14,915 nt of DNA, taken from JBCCRH01 sp039208045. GTDB lineage: Bacteria > Bacteroidota > Bacteroidia > Chitinophagales > Saprospiraceae. Below, piece after piece: positions 5,687 to 13,908 of this stretch (the stretch's first letter is position 1; each line of letters begins with the position of its first letter). The position numbers and the translations under genes were made by a program. Where the stretch lies: contig JBCCRH010000101.1 in NCBI GenBank assembly GCA_039208045.1, positions 1-14,915 on the forward strand. Direction: 5' to 3'. Under the pieces are notes generated by a model, which did no database searches, was not told the DNA's origin, and was given only the letters and a program-made list of their open reading frames with translations.

Positions 5687-7979
5687 AGGCTTCGAAATAT
5701 TTACATTCTTTAATGACTCGTCGTTGTACAAATTCGGTATTCCAGAACTCATCGGCTAAGAGGTTAAAATAATAATACGTCTTGGACGCATCCTTGTAGC
5801 GGTTAACATAATAAATATTCTGTTCACATTTTGCTGCCATGAAGGCTGCTCTGGCTGCCAGTTCAGGATTGGAATTGCGTGCCAATTGCAAGGTGCGCTC
5901 AAAATAATCGAGGGCAGTACTACAATCTAGGTTTTCTTTGTTGCCAAAAGGATAGTAGTAATGTGGGGCAACCCCATCCTTGGTATTTAGCGCAAAGCGA
6001 GAAAGCGAACTACCACTTCGGAAATAATCCATTGCCTCCCAGGCATGGCCGAAGTATGTCATATTGTAGTAGGCTAAGCCAACTTCATAAAATAACTTAG
6101 CACTTTTATCGCTATTGGATCGAGCATCATAATCTTTGGAGCGAATCGCTTCAATAAGCTCCCCCTTGTTGTATAGGACCGCCGTATCAGGCAAAGGGCA
6201 GTATACACAATCATTAATACGCTCAATGAATGGCGCAAAGAGGCCATAGTTGTCCCAATCGGTACGGCCAATATCTTTGTAAAGTTCCAGAGCTGCTTCC
6301 AGCTGATTTTTTTGAAGGGCTACTGTTGCTTTGATATCCAACAAGTCATTTTTGATCGTGCTATCGCCACGCTCCACCATTTTGCGTTCGAGGTAGTGAC
6401 GGCTCGTTTTTTCACAAACTTCTAAGAGGTCATCTACAATATCCATCTGCGGATTGGGCAGCATAGCTTCGAGGGGGTAGTGCATGCGGAAGGCTTTGCC
6501 GGGGTGGGCTTCGGTTTTGTATAGGTAAGAAAGGCGGTCGTTGGTGAAATCCTCGAAGTCGGGGAAGGCTTGGAAGATGGGGTTGATGCGCTTCATATTT
6601 CCGACTTCTTCCTCTATTTCATCAGTGATGGTTTGGTAGTTTGCAATTTTAAAAGCCAATGTCCAAGCGTCGAGCTGGGCTTTTAGCTTTGGGTTGTTAA
6701 TCTTTGGGGTGATGTCGTTTAGCGTGCGTTGCGCGTAGTAGTCATTACCCGCCAGGAATTGCAGATAAAAGTCGGCGATCCTCCACAGCTCCAACTGCTT
6801 TGTTTGTTTTTCTTCGAGCACTTGTTCCACAAAGTCTAAAAGGTCAATAACCGTTTGGCCAGCATACTTGCTGGGGCGGTTGAAATATTTACTATTAAAA
6901 GCTTTTTGATCGTTAAATTCTAAGCCTAGCAAATCCTTCTCTAGCTCGTGCATTTGCTTCACCAATAGGAGCTCTAAGTGACTGTTATTAGGCTCCAAAG
7001 CATAGATATTTTGCATTTCCTGCACCCGATTGCTCTTCGGGTTGTTGGCTCTAATGGCATGTAAAGTAGCTCGCTCGTGATCGTTCTTGCAAAGCAGGAA
7101 TAGCTGGTCCCATTCTTCATCTGATTGAATGGAAAAGCTGCGCCAAGCACTAATGCGTTTACTGGGGCAATTTTCATAAATCTTAGCATACAGATAGGCC
7201 GCCTCCACACGCTGACCTAGCTTGAGCAAGGCCCCCGCTCGATGCCCCTCTATCCAGTATTCGATAATGCTGGGATCATTGTCTGTTTTTGGCATCAGCC
7301 AATCGTATAGCTCCAACGTCTGCTCGTAATCCCCCATATAGTGCGCCAATCGGATCATTTGGTATGCATAGCGCAAGCGCACATAGTGCGATTCTAGGTC
7401 TGTAAAAATCTGCTTTGCTTGATTGATGAGGGTTTGCATGACCGCTACATTGCGCGGGTTAGGATCCCAACTCTCTTTAGCGATAACGTGGGGTTCGCAT
7501 CGTTTGGCATAGATCAAATAGTCGATCACTTCGAGGCAGTTAGACCGCTTGAGGTACGCAATAAACGAATTGCCTTGCCAATTGTAGGGCAGCGAGTTGC
7601 GATCGCGCTCCAATGCAGAGCGAATCATTTGCAAATCGGTAAGGGTAGATTGATAAATGACCTGCTGGATATCCGCTAGTTTGGGCCAATCACAAAATCG
7701 CTCCTGCCATTCTTCTAAATTGCCCAGTTGTTGCGCTGCCTTTTGCCCTTTGTAATTTTCATAGACTACATTAAAGTCTAAAAATAAGGGGGCTCGTCTA
7801 GTATCGATCATCAGTAGATTGGGCTCCATAAAGGAATATCCTCGAAAGCTGTAGTCTACAGGGCCACAACTCTGCGTTTGCTGGTAAGGGAAAATAGCCA
7901 AAAAAGGAAGGAACAATAGTAAGTACTTATTGCGCCAGATCGAGCAGCAGATGTTCCAATAGGGCATGGTTGAATACAT
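5676..7979 (-). CDS. Large exported protein with helical (TPR-like) repeats, unknown function
   Basis: 767 residues from the ATG at 7979; an ATG at 7967 (residue 5) is an equally good start. Residues about 18-33 form a hydrophobic signal-type segment, followed by SCGPVDYSF at about 37-45. That cysteine lacks a normal lipobox, so lipidation is doubtful. The remainder is strongly helical, with TPR-like stretches such as DYEQTLELYDWLMP, QLEAALELYKDIGRTDW and ALDYFERTLQLARN, and a conserved-looking LAYYNMTYFGHAWEAMDYFR near residue 645. Helical-repeat proteins usually act as binding scaffolds. The gene overlaps the upstream gene by 53 bases (41 from the second ATG) and the downstream lipoprotein gene by 11, pointing to one translational unit. 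No catalytic motif was seen. Confidence 0.82.
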   Translation of the reverse strand: MYSTMPYWNICCSIWRNKYLLLFLPFLAIFPYQQTQSCGPVDYSFRGYSFMEPNLLMIDTRRAPLFLDFNVVYENYKGQKAAQQLGNLEEWQERFCDWPKLADIQQVIYQSTLTDLQMIRSALERDRNSLPYNWQGNSFIAYLKRSNCLEVIDYLIYAKRCEPHVIAKESWDPNPRNVAVMQTLINQAKQIFTDLESHYVRLRYAYQMIRLAHYMGDYEQTLELYDWLMPKTDNDPSIIEYWIEGHRAGALLKLGQRVEAAYLYAKIYENCPSKRISAWRSFSIQSDEEWDQLFLLCKNDHERATLHAIRANNPKSNRVQEMQNIYALEPNNSHLELLLVKQMHELEKDLLGLEFNDQKAFNSKYFNRPSKYAGQTVIDLLDFVEQVLEEKQTKQLELWRIADFYLQFLAGNDYYAQRTLNDITPKINNPKLKAQLDAWTLAFKIANYQTITDEIEEEVGNMKRINPIFQAFPDFEDFTNDRLSYLYKTEAHPGKAFRMHYPLEAMLPNPQMDIVDDLLEVCEKTSRHYLERKMVERGDSTIKNDLLDIKATVALQKNQLEAALELYKDIGRTDWDNYGLFAPFIERINDCVYCPLPDTAVLYNKGELIEAIRSKDYDARSNSDKSAKLFYEVGLAYYNMTYFGHAWEAMDYFRSGSSLSRFALNTKDGVAPHYYYPFGNKENLDCSTALDYFERTLQLARNSNPELAARAAFMAAKCEQNIYYVNRYKDASKTYYYFNLLADEFWNTEFVQRRVIKECKYFEAYVY

Positions 7980-9033
7980 TTAGGTTAGCGCTATCGAGGT
8001 GATAAAAGGCTACGGTAAAATCATCAGCATCAAAATAAGTGCTTAAATGTTGACAGGCCTCACCCACTAATGCAGGCGTCATTTCTTCCACACGAATCTG
8101 ATCGCCAGCGTACAAATAGCCTCCGTTAAGATACGTACTTTTCCGTATCCGGTAGCGGTTCGCCGCTATTTTCTCAAAGTAGGTGGTATCAGTTAGTGCG
8201 CTCGATCGAAGGTCATTGATAATCTGCAAAAAGCGATCTTGACGGAACACTAGGCCCCAGCTGTAGATGGGTAGGGCTAAGTCAAGCGGTAGTGGATAGT
8301 CTCTAAATCCGATCTCGTATGGGGCAGCTTTCTCCAGGTTGAGAATGGAGTTTTCCTCTTCCCAATCTTCCAAGTCGCCCATATTGTAGTACATCAGCAT
8401 GCCACGGTCTATCGGTGGAATGCCCATTATATTCCGATCTCTGAGCTGGTGTAGGCGTATGGTAGCACTAAGCTCTTCTAGCTCGGGATAGCTTTCGCGA
8501 ATGGCACGTAGGAGGGTGAAAAAGGCATCGCGAGTGCTTTGGGTCCAGTCGCAGTCTAGCTGCAGGGTGGTAGGCAAGGGGGCATTGGCTTGGGCAGCTT
8601 TTCGCTGGATTTTCTGAATAATTCTCTCTGCTAGTACGGGTATCTCCGCCTTAGGCAGGTGCTTAAGCGTCCGGTTAGTGATAAAAAGGGTAGGGGTAAT
8701 AGCGTAGGGGAGTGCGGCTAGGTCGTTGAGCTGTACCTCGCCTTTAGGGATGGCTGCTTGGCGCGAAAAGTCCCAATCGACATCGAAGAAGCGGACATAG
8801 AGGCGCTGGGGCGCTAGTTGTTGGAGGGTTGCTTCCGCTAAATGGGAGGGTTGGAAGTTGCTCTTCCAGTGGTAGAAGCTGGGCTGGACGGTGGGGGGCG
8901 TGGGTTGGCAGGCGGTGAGGGCGAGCAGTAGGCTTAGACCTTGGAGGTTGTCAAGTTGCTGCTTGGAAAAACCTCCAAGGTCTGGCCAAAAATAATGACG
9001 TAGGAACTTCAAAATTCCACAGTTTTTTCTCAA
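7927..9033 (-). CDS. Predicted lipoprotein of unknown function, signal peptide interrupted by a palindromic element
   Basis: 368 codons from a TTG at 9033. No ATG or GTG start exists in this frame, which is closed by a TAA 9 bases upstream. The N-terminus carries a lipobox (LALTAC, Cys42), but the hydrophobic core is very short and is separated from the basic N-terminal stretch by residues encoded by the inverted repeat at 8936-8983. The mature part alternates strands and helices: LYVRFFDVDWDF at 78-89, LQLDCDWTQSTRDAFF at 157-172, LSATIRLHQL at 188-197, GMLMYYNMGD at 211-220, DLALPIYSWG at 251-260. This pattern suggests a TIM-barrel, perhaps glycosidase-like, with many acidic and aromatic residues at strand ends. 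The family is not identified. It follows kdsD by 27 bases and overlaps the next gene. Confidence 0.75.
   Translation of the reverse strand: MRKNCGILKFLRHYFWPDLGGFSKQQLDNLQGLSLLLALTACQPTPPTVQPSFYHWKSNFQPSHLAEATLQQLAPQRLYVRFFDVDWDFSRQAAIPKGEVQLNDLAALPYAITPTLFITNRTLKHLPKAEIPVLAERIIQKIQRKAAQANAPLPTTLQLDCDWTQSTRDAFFTLLRAIRESYPELEELSATIRLHQLRDRNIMGIPPIDRGMLMYYNMGDLEDWEEENSILNLEKAAPYEIGFRDYPLPLDLALPIYSWGLVFRQDRFLQIINDLRSSALTDTTYFEKIAANRYRIRKSTYLNGGYLYAGDQIRVEEMTPALVGEACQHLSTYFDADDFTVAFYHLDSANLNVFNHALLEHLLLDLAQ
8936..8983. repeat. Perfect 14-bp inverted repeat (48-bp palindromic element) inside a signal peptide
   Basis: The arms AGACCTTGGAGGTT (8936-8949) and AACCTCCAAGGTCT (8970-8983) are exact reverse complements with a 20-base loop. 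The element is 48 bp, a multiple of three, and lies in frame in the lipoprotein gene, adding 16 codons (about residues 17-33). No direct target duplication is evident. The form resembles short interspersed palindromes of the REP or MITE type; other copies cannot be seen in this window. Confidence 0.85.
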
Positions 9034-9060
9034 GAATTTTTAAGTTTTAACATTTTTCAA

Positions 9061-10029
9061 TCAGATTAAGCCCTCCCGAATTAAATCATGCAGGTGAATC
9101 ACACCTAAATATCGCCGATTTTCCACCACCAATAATTGCGTGATACTATTCGTCCGCATCACCTGCAAGGCGTTCACGGCCAGCGCATCCGGAGCAATCG
9201 TTTTGGGCGAAGGACTCATGATGTCCTTTGCGAAAAGCCCCGATAAATCGGTACCCTTCTCCAACATCCGACGCAAGTCGCCATCCGTGACAATGCCATG
9301 TAGATAGCCTTCTTGGTCGATTACAGCAGTGGCGCCAAGACGTTTGGAAGTCATTTCCAGAATAGTCTCTCTAAGCGTATCCTCCAGCTGGACGCTAGGC
9401 AGTTCGTTATTGGGATATACATCACTTACTCGGAGATAAAGCTGCTTGCCAAGGGCGCCGCCCGGGTGGAATTGTGCAAAATCCTTAGACGTAAAGCCGC
9501 GCAAGGCCAGTAAGGAAGTTGCCAAGGCATCACCCATCGCCATCTGTGCAGTAGTGCTAGCGGTTGGTGCCAAATTATTGGGATCTGCCTCTTTGGGAAC
9601 AGGCGTATGCAAGACATGCTGTGCATGCTTGCCCAAAAAGGAATGGCGGTTGCTCACCATACCGATAAGTTGATTGCCCAGATGGCGCACCAGTGGTACC
9701 AACACTTTAATCTCTGCGGTTTCACCACTTTTGGATACACAAAGCACCATATCGCTTGGCTGCACCATACCCAAATCGCCGTGTATGGCATCTGCAGCGT
9801 GCAAAAAAATAGCAGGAGTACCTGTTGAGTTAAGGGTGGCTACAATTTTTTGTGCGATCAAGGCACTCTTGCCCACTCCCGTCACAACCAAGCGCCCAGC
9901 ACAGTGAAAAATCGCTTTTACACAGTCGCTAAACGATTCGTTTATGCTGGTTTTCAGTGCGTTAAGTGTAGCTTCCTCAATCTCGATCGTATCGAGGGCT
10001 GTTTTTAGGATAAGGCTTTCTGAAATCAC
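9061..10029 (-). CDS. kdsD: Arabinose-5-phosphate isomerase (KdsD/KpsF family)
   Basis: 322 residues from a GTG at 10029. The enzyme converts ribulose-5-phosphate to arabinose-5-phosphate, the first step towards Kdo in LPS. The longer frame back to a TTG at 10266 adds 79 unrelated residues and overlaps recQ, so it was rejected; the GTG start gives the normal family length. The SIS domain spans about 35-190 with Lys54 (GVGKSA), Glu106 (SGETAE), Glu147 (PKEADPNN) and His188 (FHPGGALG). These match E. coli KdsD Lys59, Glu111, Glu152 and His193 with a constant shift of five. Two CBS domains follow at about 200-322 (ATAVIDQEGYLHGIVTDGDL and SITQLLVVENRRYLGVIHLH). It is divergent from recQ, an arrangement I recall as common in Bacteroidota. 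Confidence 0.93.
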   Translation of the reverse strand: MISESLILKTALDTIEIEEATLNALKTSINESFSDCVKAIFHCAGRLVVTGVGKSALIAQKIVATLNSTGTPAIFLHAADAIHGDLGMVQPSDMVLCVSKSGETAEIKVLVPLVRHLGNQLIGMVSNRHSFLGKHAQHVLHTPVPKEADPNNLAPTASTTAQMAMGDALATSLLALRGFTSKDFAQFHPGGALGKQLYLRVSDVYPNNELPSVQLEDTLRETILEMTSKRLGATAVIDQEGYLHGIVTDGDLRRMLEKGTDLSGLFAKDIMSPSPKTIAPDALAVNALQVMRTNSITQLLVVENRRYLGVIHLHDLIREGLI

Positions 10030-10201
10030 TTTTAATTTTGTATTTTTGACAGCTTTTTGGAGGAACCGGAGGAGTCTCAACAATAAAGTGATCCAGAAAA
10101 ACCAGTGTGAACCTATTTTTCCGTATTTTGATACGTGCAGATCATCACCCCGTCCATTACCATTGGTCTGCAAAAATAAGTTAAAATCAGAATTGTGAGT
10201 T
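10030..10201. promoter_or_regulatory. Divergent intergenic region kdsD / recQ with one -7 box candidate
   Basis: 172 bases between the GTG of kdsD and the ATG of recQ. On minus, TATTTTTG (10171-10178) matches the phylum -7 consensus, but no TTG stands about 20 bases upstream of it, and the resulting kdsD leader would be about 140 bases. On plus, TTTG (10127-10130) and TACCATTG (10158-10165) are 27 bases apart, too far for a normal promoter. No terminator or riboswitch-like fold was seen. Confidence 0.3.
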
Positions 10202-12400
10202 ATGACAGTGACGAAAGAAACCTTGCATGGTGCACTGCAACAGTATTTTGGGTTTGATAAATTCAAGGGAAATCAAGAAGAGATTATAAAAAGTGTACTG
10301 GCAGGTAAAGATACCTTTGTCATTATGCCCACCGGAGGTGGCAAATCTTTGTGCTACCAGCTTCCTGCTCTTATGTCGGATGGAACAGCTTTAGTGATCT
10401 CCCCGCTTATTGCATTGATGAAAAATCAGGTCGACTCCATCCGAGGCTATAGCCAAAACGATGAGGTAGCACACTTTCTCAATTCTTCGCTCAACAAGTC
10501 GCAGATGCGACAGGTCAAGCAGGATATTGTAGATGGAAAAACGAAGGTGCTATTTATAGCTCCTGAAACACTTACCAAAGACGAGAATATCAGCTTCTTT
10601 AGAGAAACCAACGTTTCTTTTGTTGCAGTGGATGAGGCACACTGTATCTCTGAATGGGGGCACGATTTTAGGCCCGAATACCGTCGCATTCGCGAAATGT
10701 TAGATGGTATCGACAAGGATATTCCAATCGTAGCGCTTACAGCCACCGCTACCCCGAAGGTACAGTCGGATATCGTCAAGAATCTGAGCATGGGTAGTGA
10801 TGCGAAATACATTTCTTCTTTCAATCGCTCCAACCTTTACTATGAAGTGCGCCCAAAAGGCAAGAAAGAACAGACGATAAAGAGTATCATCCAGATTATA
10901 AAATCAATGGATGGACAGTCGGGAATCATCTACGTGCAGAGCCGCAAAAGTGCAGGAGAAATCGCAAAAGCCTTAAAGGTAAACGATATAAAAGCAGCAC
11001 CTTACCACGCTGGACTAGATGCCAAAACGCGAAGTAAGACACAGGATGAGTTCTTGATGGAAGATGTGGATGTAATCGTAGCAACGATTGCTTTTGGTAT
11101 GGGCATCGACAAGCCAGATGTCCGCTTTGTTATCCACTATGATATTCCCAAAAGTATTGAAAACTACTATCAAGAAACTGGGCGTGCGGGGCGCGATGGC
11201 TTAGAAGGAAATTGTATCGCTTTTTATAGCTACAAGGATATTCTTAAGCTAGAAAAATTTCTGCGAGATAAAACAGTAGCAGAGCGCGAGATGGGGGCAC
11301 AGCTTATGCAGGAAGTAATGGCTTATGCCGAAACGACCGCTTGCCGGCGCCGCTTCTTGCTGCATTACTTTGGAGAAGAATTCGACGATTCGGACTGCCA
11401 AGGAATGTGCGATAACTGCCGCTTCCCCAAAGAGCGCATCGAAGTAAAAGAGGAGATTGTCACAGCTTTACAGTCGGTAGAAACTCTAGATGAAAACTTT
11501 GGTATTAAGGCATTAGTAGACTTCGTGCGGGGGGTGGCTACCAAGGAGATGAAAGATTTTGGCTTCGTCAAAAAGCCTCTTTTTGGTAAGGGTAAGGATA
11601 AAGATCAAAATTTTTGGAGTTCTATCTTCCGCAGGGCACTGCTCAATAACTTGATCTACAAAGATATTGAGACTTATGGCTTGCTGAAGATGACCGATAA
11701 AGGGCGTGCATTTATAGCAGCACCAGAGGTAATCGAAATGCCCCTTAATCACAACTACGACATAGAAACAGCTGAACTAGATGTACCAAAAGGTAGAACA
11801 GCCGTATTGGACGAGACACTAGTGAAGATGCTCAAGGACTTACGTCGGCAAGAGGCGAAGCGCAAAGATGTACCACCATTTGTGATTTTCCAGGATCCCT
11901 CTTTAGAGGAAATGGCGACACAGTACCCGATTTCAATAGAGGATATGAAACATATCGGTGGCGTAAGTAAAGGAAAAGCACTTCGCTATGGCAAGCCCTT
12001 TGTATCGCTCATCAAAGAATATGTGGAGGCCCACGAAATTGAGCGCCCACTGGATTTCGTTGTCAAACAAGTTGCCAACAAGTCTAAAATGAAAGTAGCG
12101 ATCATTCAAGGCATTGATCGGAAGATTCCATTAGATGACTTGGCAAGCTCTAATCAGCTCTCTATGGAAGAGTTGATAAAAGAGCTAGAAGCCATCGTGC
12201 TTTCTGGTACCAAGGTTAATCTAGACTATTTCATTGATGAAGAGATTGATGAATATTCGCGAGAGGATATCACCGATTATTTCATGTCGGCTGATACGGA
12301 TTCTGTCGAAGAAGCGTACAAAGAGTTGAGCGAAGATGATATTACCAGAGAGGAGATTCAGTTGATCCGCATCAAATTTCTATCGGACTTGGCTAACTAG
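10202..12400 (+). CDS. recQ: ATP-dependent DNA helicase RecQ
   Basis: 732 residues. A 3'-5' DNA helicase used in recombination and replication-fork repair. The helicase core shows Walker A PTGGGKS at 43-49, DEAH at 144-147 followed by the RecQ loop CISEWGHDFRPEY, TATATP at 180-185, and motif VI with QETGRAGRDG at 324-333. The zinc-binding site has Cys381, Cys399, Cys403 and Cys406. A winged-helix RQC region follows (about 415-515), then an HRDC domain at about 537-610 (VPPFVIFQDPSLEEMA). The last 120 residues are an added C-terminal region with a helix-turn-helix-like part (KVAIIQGIDRKIPLDDLASS) and a very acidic tail; this extension is usual in Bacteroidota RecQ and is absent from E. coli RecQ. 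The ATG at 10202 aligns with the family start. Confidence 0.97.
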   Translation: MTVTKETLHGALQQYFGFDKFKGNQEEIIKSVLAGKDTFVIMPTGGGKSLCYQLPALMSDGTALVISPLIALMKNQVDSIRGYSQNDEVAHFLNSSLNKSQMRQVKQDIVDGKTKVLFIAPETLTKDENISFFRETNVSFVAVDEAHCISEWGHDFRPEYRRIREMLDGIDKDIPIVALTATATPKVQSDIVKNLSMGSDAKYISSFNRSNLYYEVRPKGKKEQTIKSIIQIIKSMDGQSGIIYVQSRKSAGEIAKALKVNDIKAAPYHAGLDAKTRSKTQDEFLMEDVDVIVATIAFGMGIDKPDVRFVIHYDIPKSIENYYQETGRAGRDGLEGNCIAFYSYKDILKLEKFLRDKTVAEREMGAQLMQEVMAYAETTACRRRFLLHYFGEEFDDSDCQGMCDNCRFPKERIEVKEEIVTALQSVETLDENFGIKALVDFVRGVATKEMKDFGFVKKPLFGKGKDKDQNFWSSIFRRALLNNLIYKDIETYGLLKMTDKGRAFIAAPEVIEMPLNHNYDIETAELDVPKGRTAVLDETLVKMLKDLRRQEAKRKDVPPFVIFQDPSLEEMATQYPISIEDMKHIGGVSKGKALRYGKPFVSLIKEYVEAHEIERPLDFVVKQVANKSKMKVAIIQGIDRKIPLDDLASSNQLSMEELIKELEAIVLSGTKVNLDYFIDEEIDEYSREDITDYFMSADTDSVEEAYKELSEDDITREEIQLIRIKFLSDLAN

Positions 12401-12409
12401 TATCGGCAT

Positions 12410-12823
12410 ATGAAGTTTTTGATCATCAATGGCCCCAACCTAAATTTGCTAGGCACGCGAGAGCCTGAAATTTATGGCGATGAAAGCTTCGAACATTTTT
12501 TCGCTCGGTTGCAACAGGAGTTTCCCACCGTCACGCTGCATTACTTCCAAAGTAATTCGGAAGGGGCGTTGATTGACAAGCTTCACGAAGTTGGTTTCTC
12601 GTATGATGGGATTGTACTCAATGCAGGTGCATATACGCACACTTCCATAGCCATTGCCGACGCTATTTCGGGCATTACTACCCCTGTCATAGAAGTACAC
12701 ATTTCCAATGTTCACGCTAGAGAATCCTTTCGGCACCACTCCTATATTGCGCCCTACTGCGAAGGCAGTATTATCGGCTTAGGCTTGAGTGGATACAAGC
12801 TGGCGATTGAATATTTTCTGTAA
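12410..12823 (+). CDS. aroQ: 3-dehydroquinate dehydratase, type II
   Basis: 137 residues. It dehydrates 3-dehydroquinate to 3-dehydroshikimate in the shikimate pathway as a dodecameric cytosolic enzyme. The family signature is complete: INGPNLNLLGTREPEIYG at 6-23 with lid Arg15 and catalytic Tyr22, NAGAYTHTS at 71-79 with Asn71 and His77, EVHISN at 95-100 with catalytic His97, and Arg104/Arg108 in HARESFRHHS. It starts 9 bases after the recQ stop and is very likely co-transcribed with it. Its stop abuts the stop of the convergent gene with no spacer. Confidence 0.96.
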   Translation: MKFLIINGPNLNLLGTREPEIYGDESFEHFFARLQQEFPTVTLHYFQSNSEGALIDKLHEVGFSYDGIVLNAGAYTHTSIAIADAISGITTPVIEVHISNVHARESFRHHSYIAPYCEGSIIGLGLSGYKLAIEYFL

Positions 12824-13363
12824 TTAAGGTATCGGAATAGCTTTAGCTGGCTCTTCTTTAGTTGGAATAATTGAAATGTCGATGGGTCGGAGCTTGCGCC
12901 GTTTTCCCAAGGTGTAGGTTTTGTATTTAAAAATTTTGGGTATCGTCCATGCCACCAACCAGGAGGCACCCGTAACAATAGCGTCTGACCATCGGTAGTT
13001 GGTGCTACTGTCGCCATCCGTTGCGGTTCCGATGGCTGCAAATACAGACCACCCCGAGCCAAACCAAAAGAACATTGGGCCAATTCGCTTTGCCCAGTTG
13101 CGAGTATATCGGATTTTGACAATCTTATCAATAGCTACATATCGATCTCCCAGTACAATTAGGTTTTGCTCTAAAATAATATCCTGCATCACCCCAATAT
13201 ACCACTGATCATCATCCTCTAGTTTATAGCGAATGGTTTCTCCAACATAAATCTTCTTGGGATTGGCTTTCCCATACCGCTCTATGAGCAGCATTTTTTG
13301 TGCGTTGAGCATGGTGCCAAGGACACAGCAGATGAAGAATAGCAGTAAAATTCGAAGTGGCAT
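12824..13363 (-). CDS. Secreted or membrane protein of unknown function
   Basis: 179 residues from an ATG at 13363; the longer start at 13417 only adds residues in front of a clear signal peptide (MPLRILLLFFICCVLGTMLN, probable cut after Ala21). Residues 38-85 look like a small beta domain (KKIYVGETIRYKLEDDDQWY, then a GDRYVAIDKIVKI stretch), as in a group of uncharacterised Bacteroidota proteins. Two hydrophobic segments follow (about 94-114 and 126-146) and a basic patch TLGKRRKLRPID at 151-162. The gene lies 74 bases downstream of rnpA and may be transcribed with it. Function unknown. Confidence 0.75.
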   Translation of the reverse strand: MPLRILLLFFICCVLGTMLNAQKMLLIERYGKANPKKIYVGETIRYKLEDDDQWYIGVMQDIILEQNLIVLGDRYVAIDKIVKIRYTRNWAKRIGPMFFWFGSGWSVFAAIGTATDGDSSTNYRWSDAIVTGASWLVAWTIPKIFKYKTYTLGKRRKLRPIDISIIPTKEEPAKAIPIP

Positions 13364-13437
13364 AGGCGTAAAATTTAGAAAAGACGTTATTCTTTGTCTG
13401 TTACTAAAGAAGAACAATCTAATGGTTCGGTTGGCTA

Positions 13438-13833
13438 TTACGAATCGGATTTTATTTTTTTTAAAAAGCGATGAATGATTCCTTTCATAGCGTTCTCAAT
13501 GGTTGCATAAGGTAGTGCTTCTTTTGCTACATAAAGCACCATGATCGCATATTGTTGCTCGTGCTTTTCTAGCCCTCGATAGAGTTTGTGTTTATTTAAA
13601 CGGTAGGCTTCCCTAACTTGTCGGCGAATTCGGTTGCGGTGTACTGCTTTTGGAAACTTGCGCTTGGGCACACTTAGCGCAAATTGAGCAAGAAAATCGC
13701 TTTTCAATTGATCACTTGCCATCCAGACAATGCGGAGTGGGTATTGCCCAAAGGATTGCCCTTCCTTAAATAAGGAATCAATCACTTTCTTGCTTTTGAG
13801 GCGTTCTCCGGTTTTGAATTGAAAGCTCGTCAT
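13438..13833 (-). CDS. rnpA: Ribonuclease P protein component
   Basis: 131 residues, slightly longer than the usual 110-125. RnpA binds the RNase P RNA and helps mature the 5' ends of tRNAs. The family signature is present: the basic helix with the RNR motif HRNRIRRQVREAYRLN at 65-80, and an N-terminal RLKSKKVIDSLFKEGQSFGQ substrate-binding stretch at 11-30. rpmH, its classic upstream partner, is absent; the upstream gene is a PhyH-family oxygenase. No promoter with both consensus boxes was found in the 75-base gap in front of it. Confidence 0.94.
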   Translation of the reverse strand: MTSFQFKTGERLKSKKVIDSLFKEGQSFGQYPLRIVWMASDQLKSDFLAQFALSVPKRKFPKAVHRNRIRRQVREAYRLNKHKLYRGLEKHEQQYAIMVLYVAKEALPYATIENAMKGIIHRFLKKIKSDS

Positions 13834-13908
13834 GGTGCACAGCTAAATTCGAGTGTTTCTAGGTAAATTACCATTTTTTGTACAAATTGATGCTGTAATG
13901 AAACGGCT

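Noticed and set aside
5687..5752. Longer start for the small lipoprotein
   Set aside because: It places 22 residues before a clean lipoprotein signal peptide; the ATG at 5686 is better.
8987..8994. Minus-strand TATTTTTG matching the Bacteroidota -7 box, just upstream of the palindrome
   Set aside because: It lies inside the coding frame; the nearest TTG is only 15 bases upstream, and a transcript from here would lack a start codon before the lipobox. Noted, but too weak to annotate.
9313..9907. Several plus-strand reading frames of 66-77 codons inside kdsD
   Set aside because: They are opposite-strand shadows of a well-identified gene, with no recognisable protein features.
10030..10266. 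N-terminal extension of kdsD overlapping recQ
   Set aside because: It begins at TTG, overlaps the recQ start and has no family similarity.
13862..13872. GGTAAATTACC inverted repeat before rnpA
   Set aside because: Five-base AT-rich arms are expected by chance in such sequence, and it forms neither a terminator nor part of a clear promoter.
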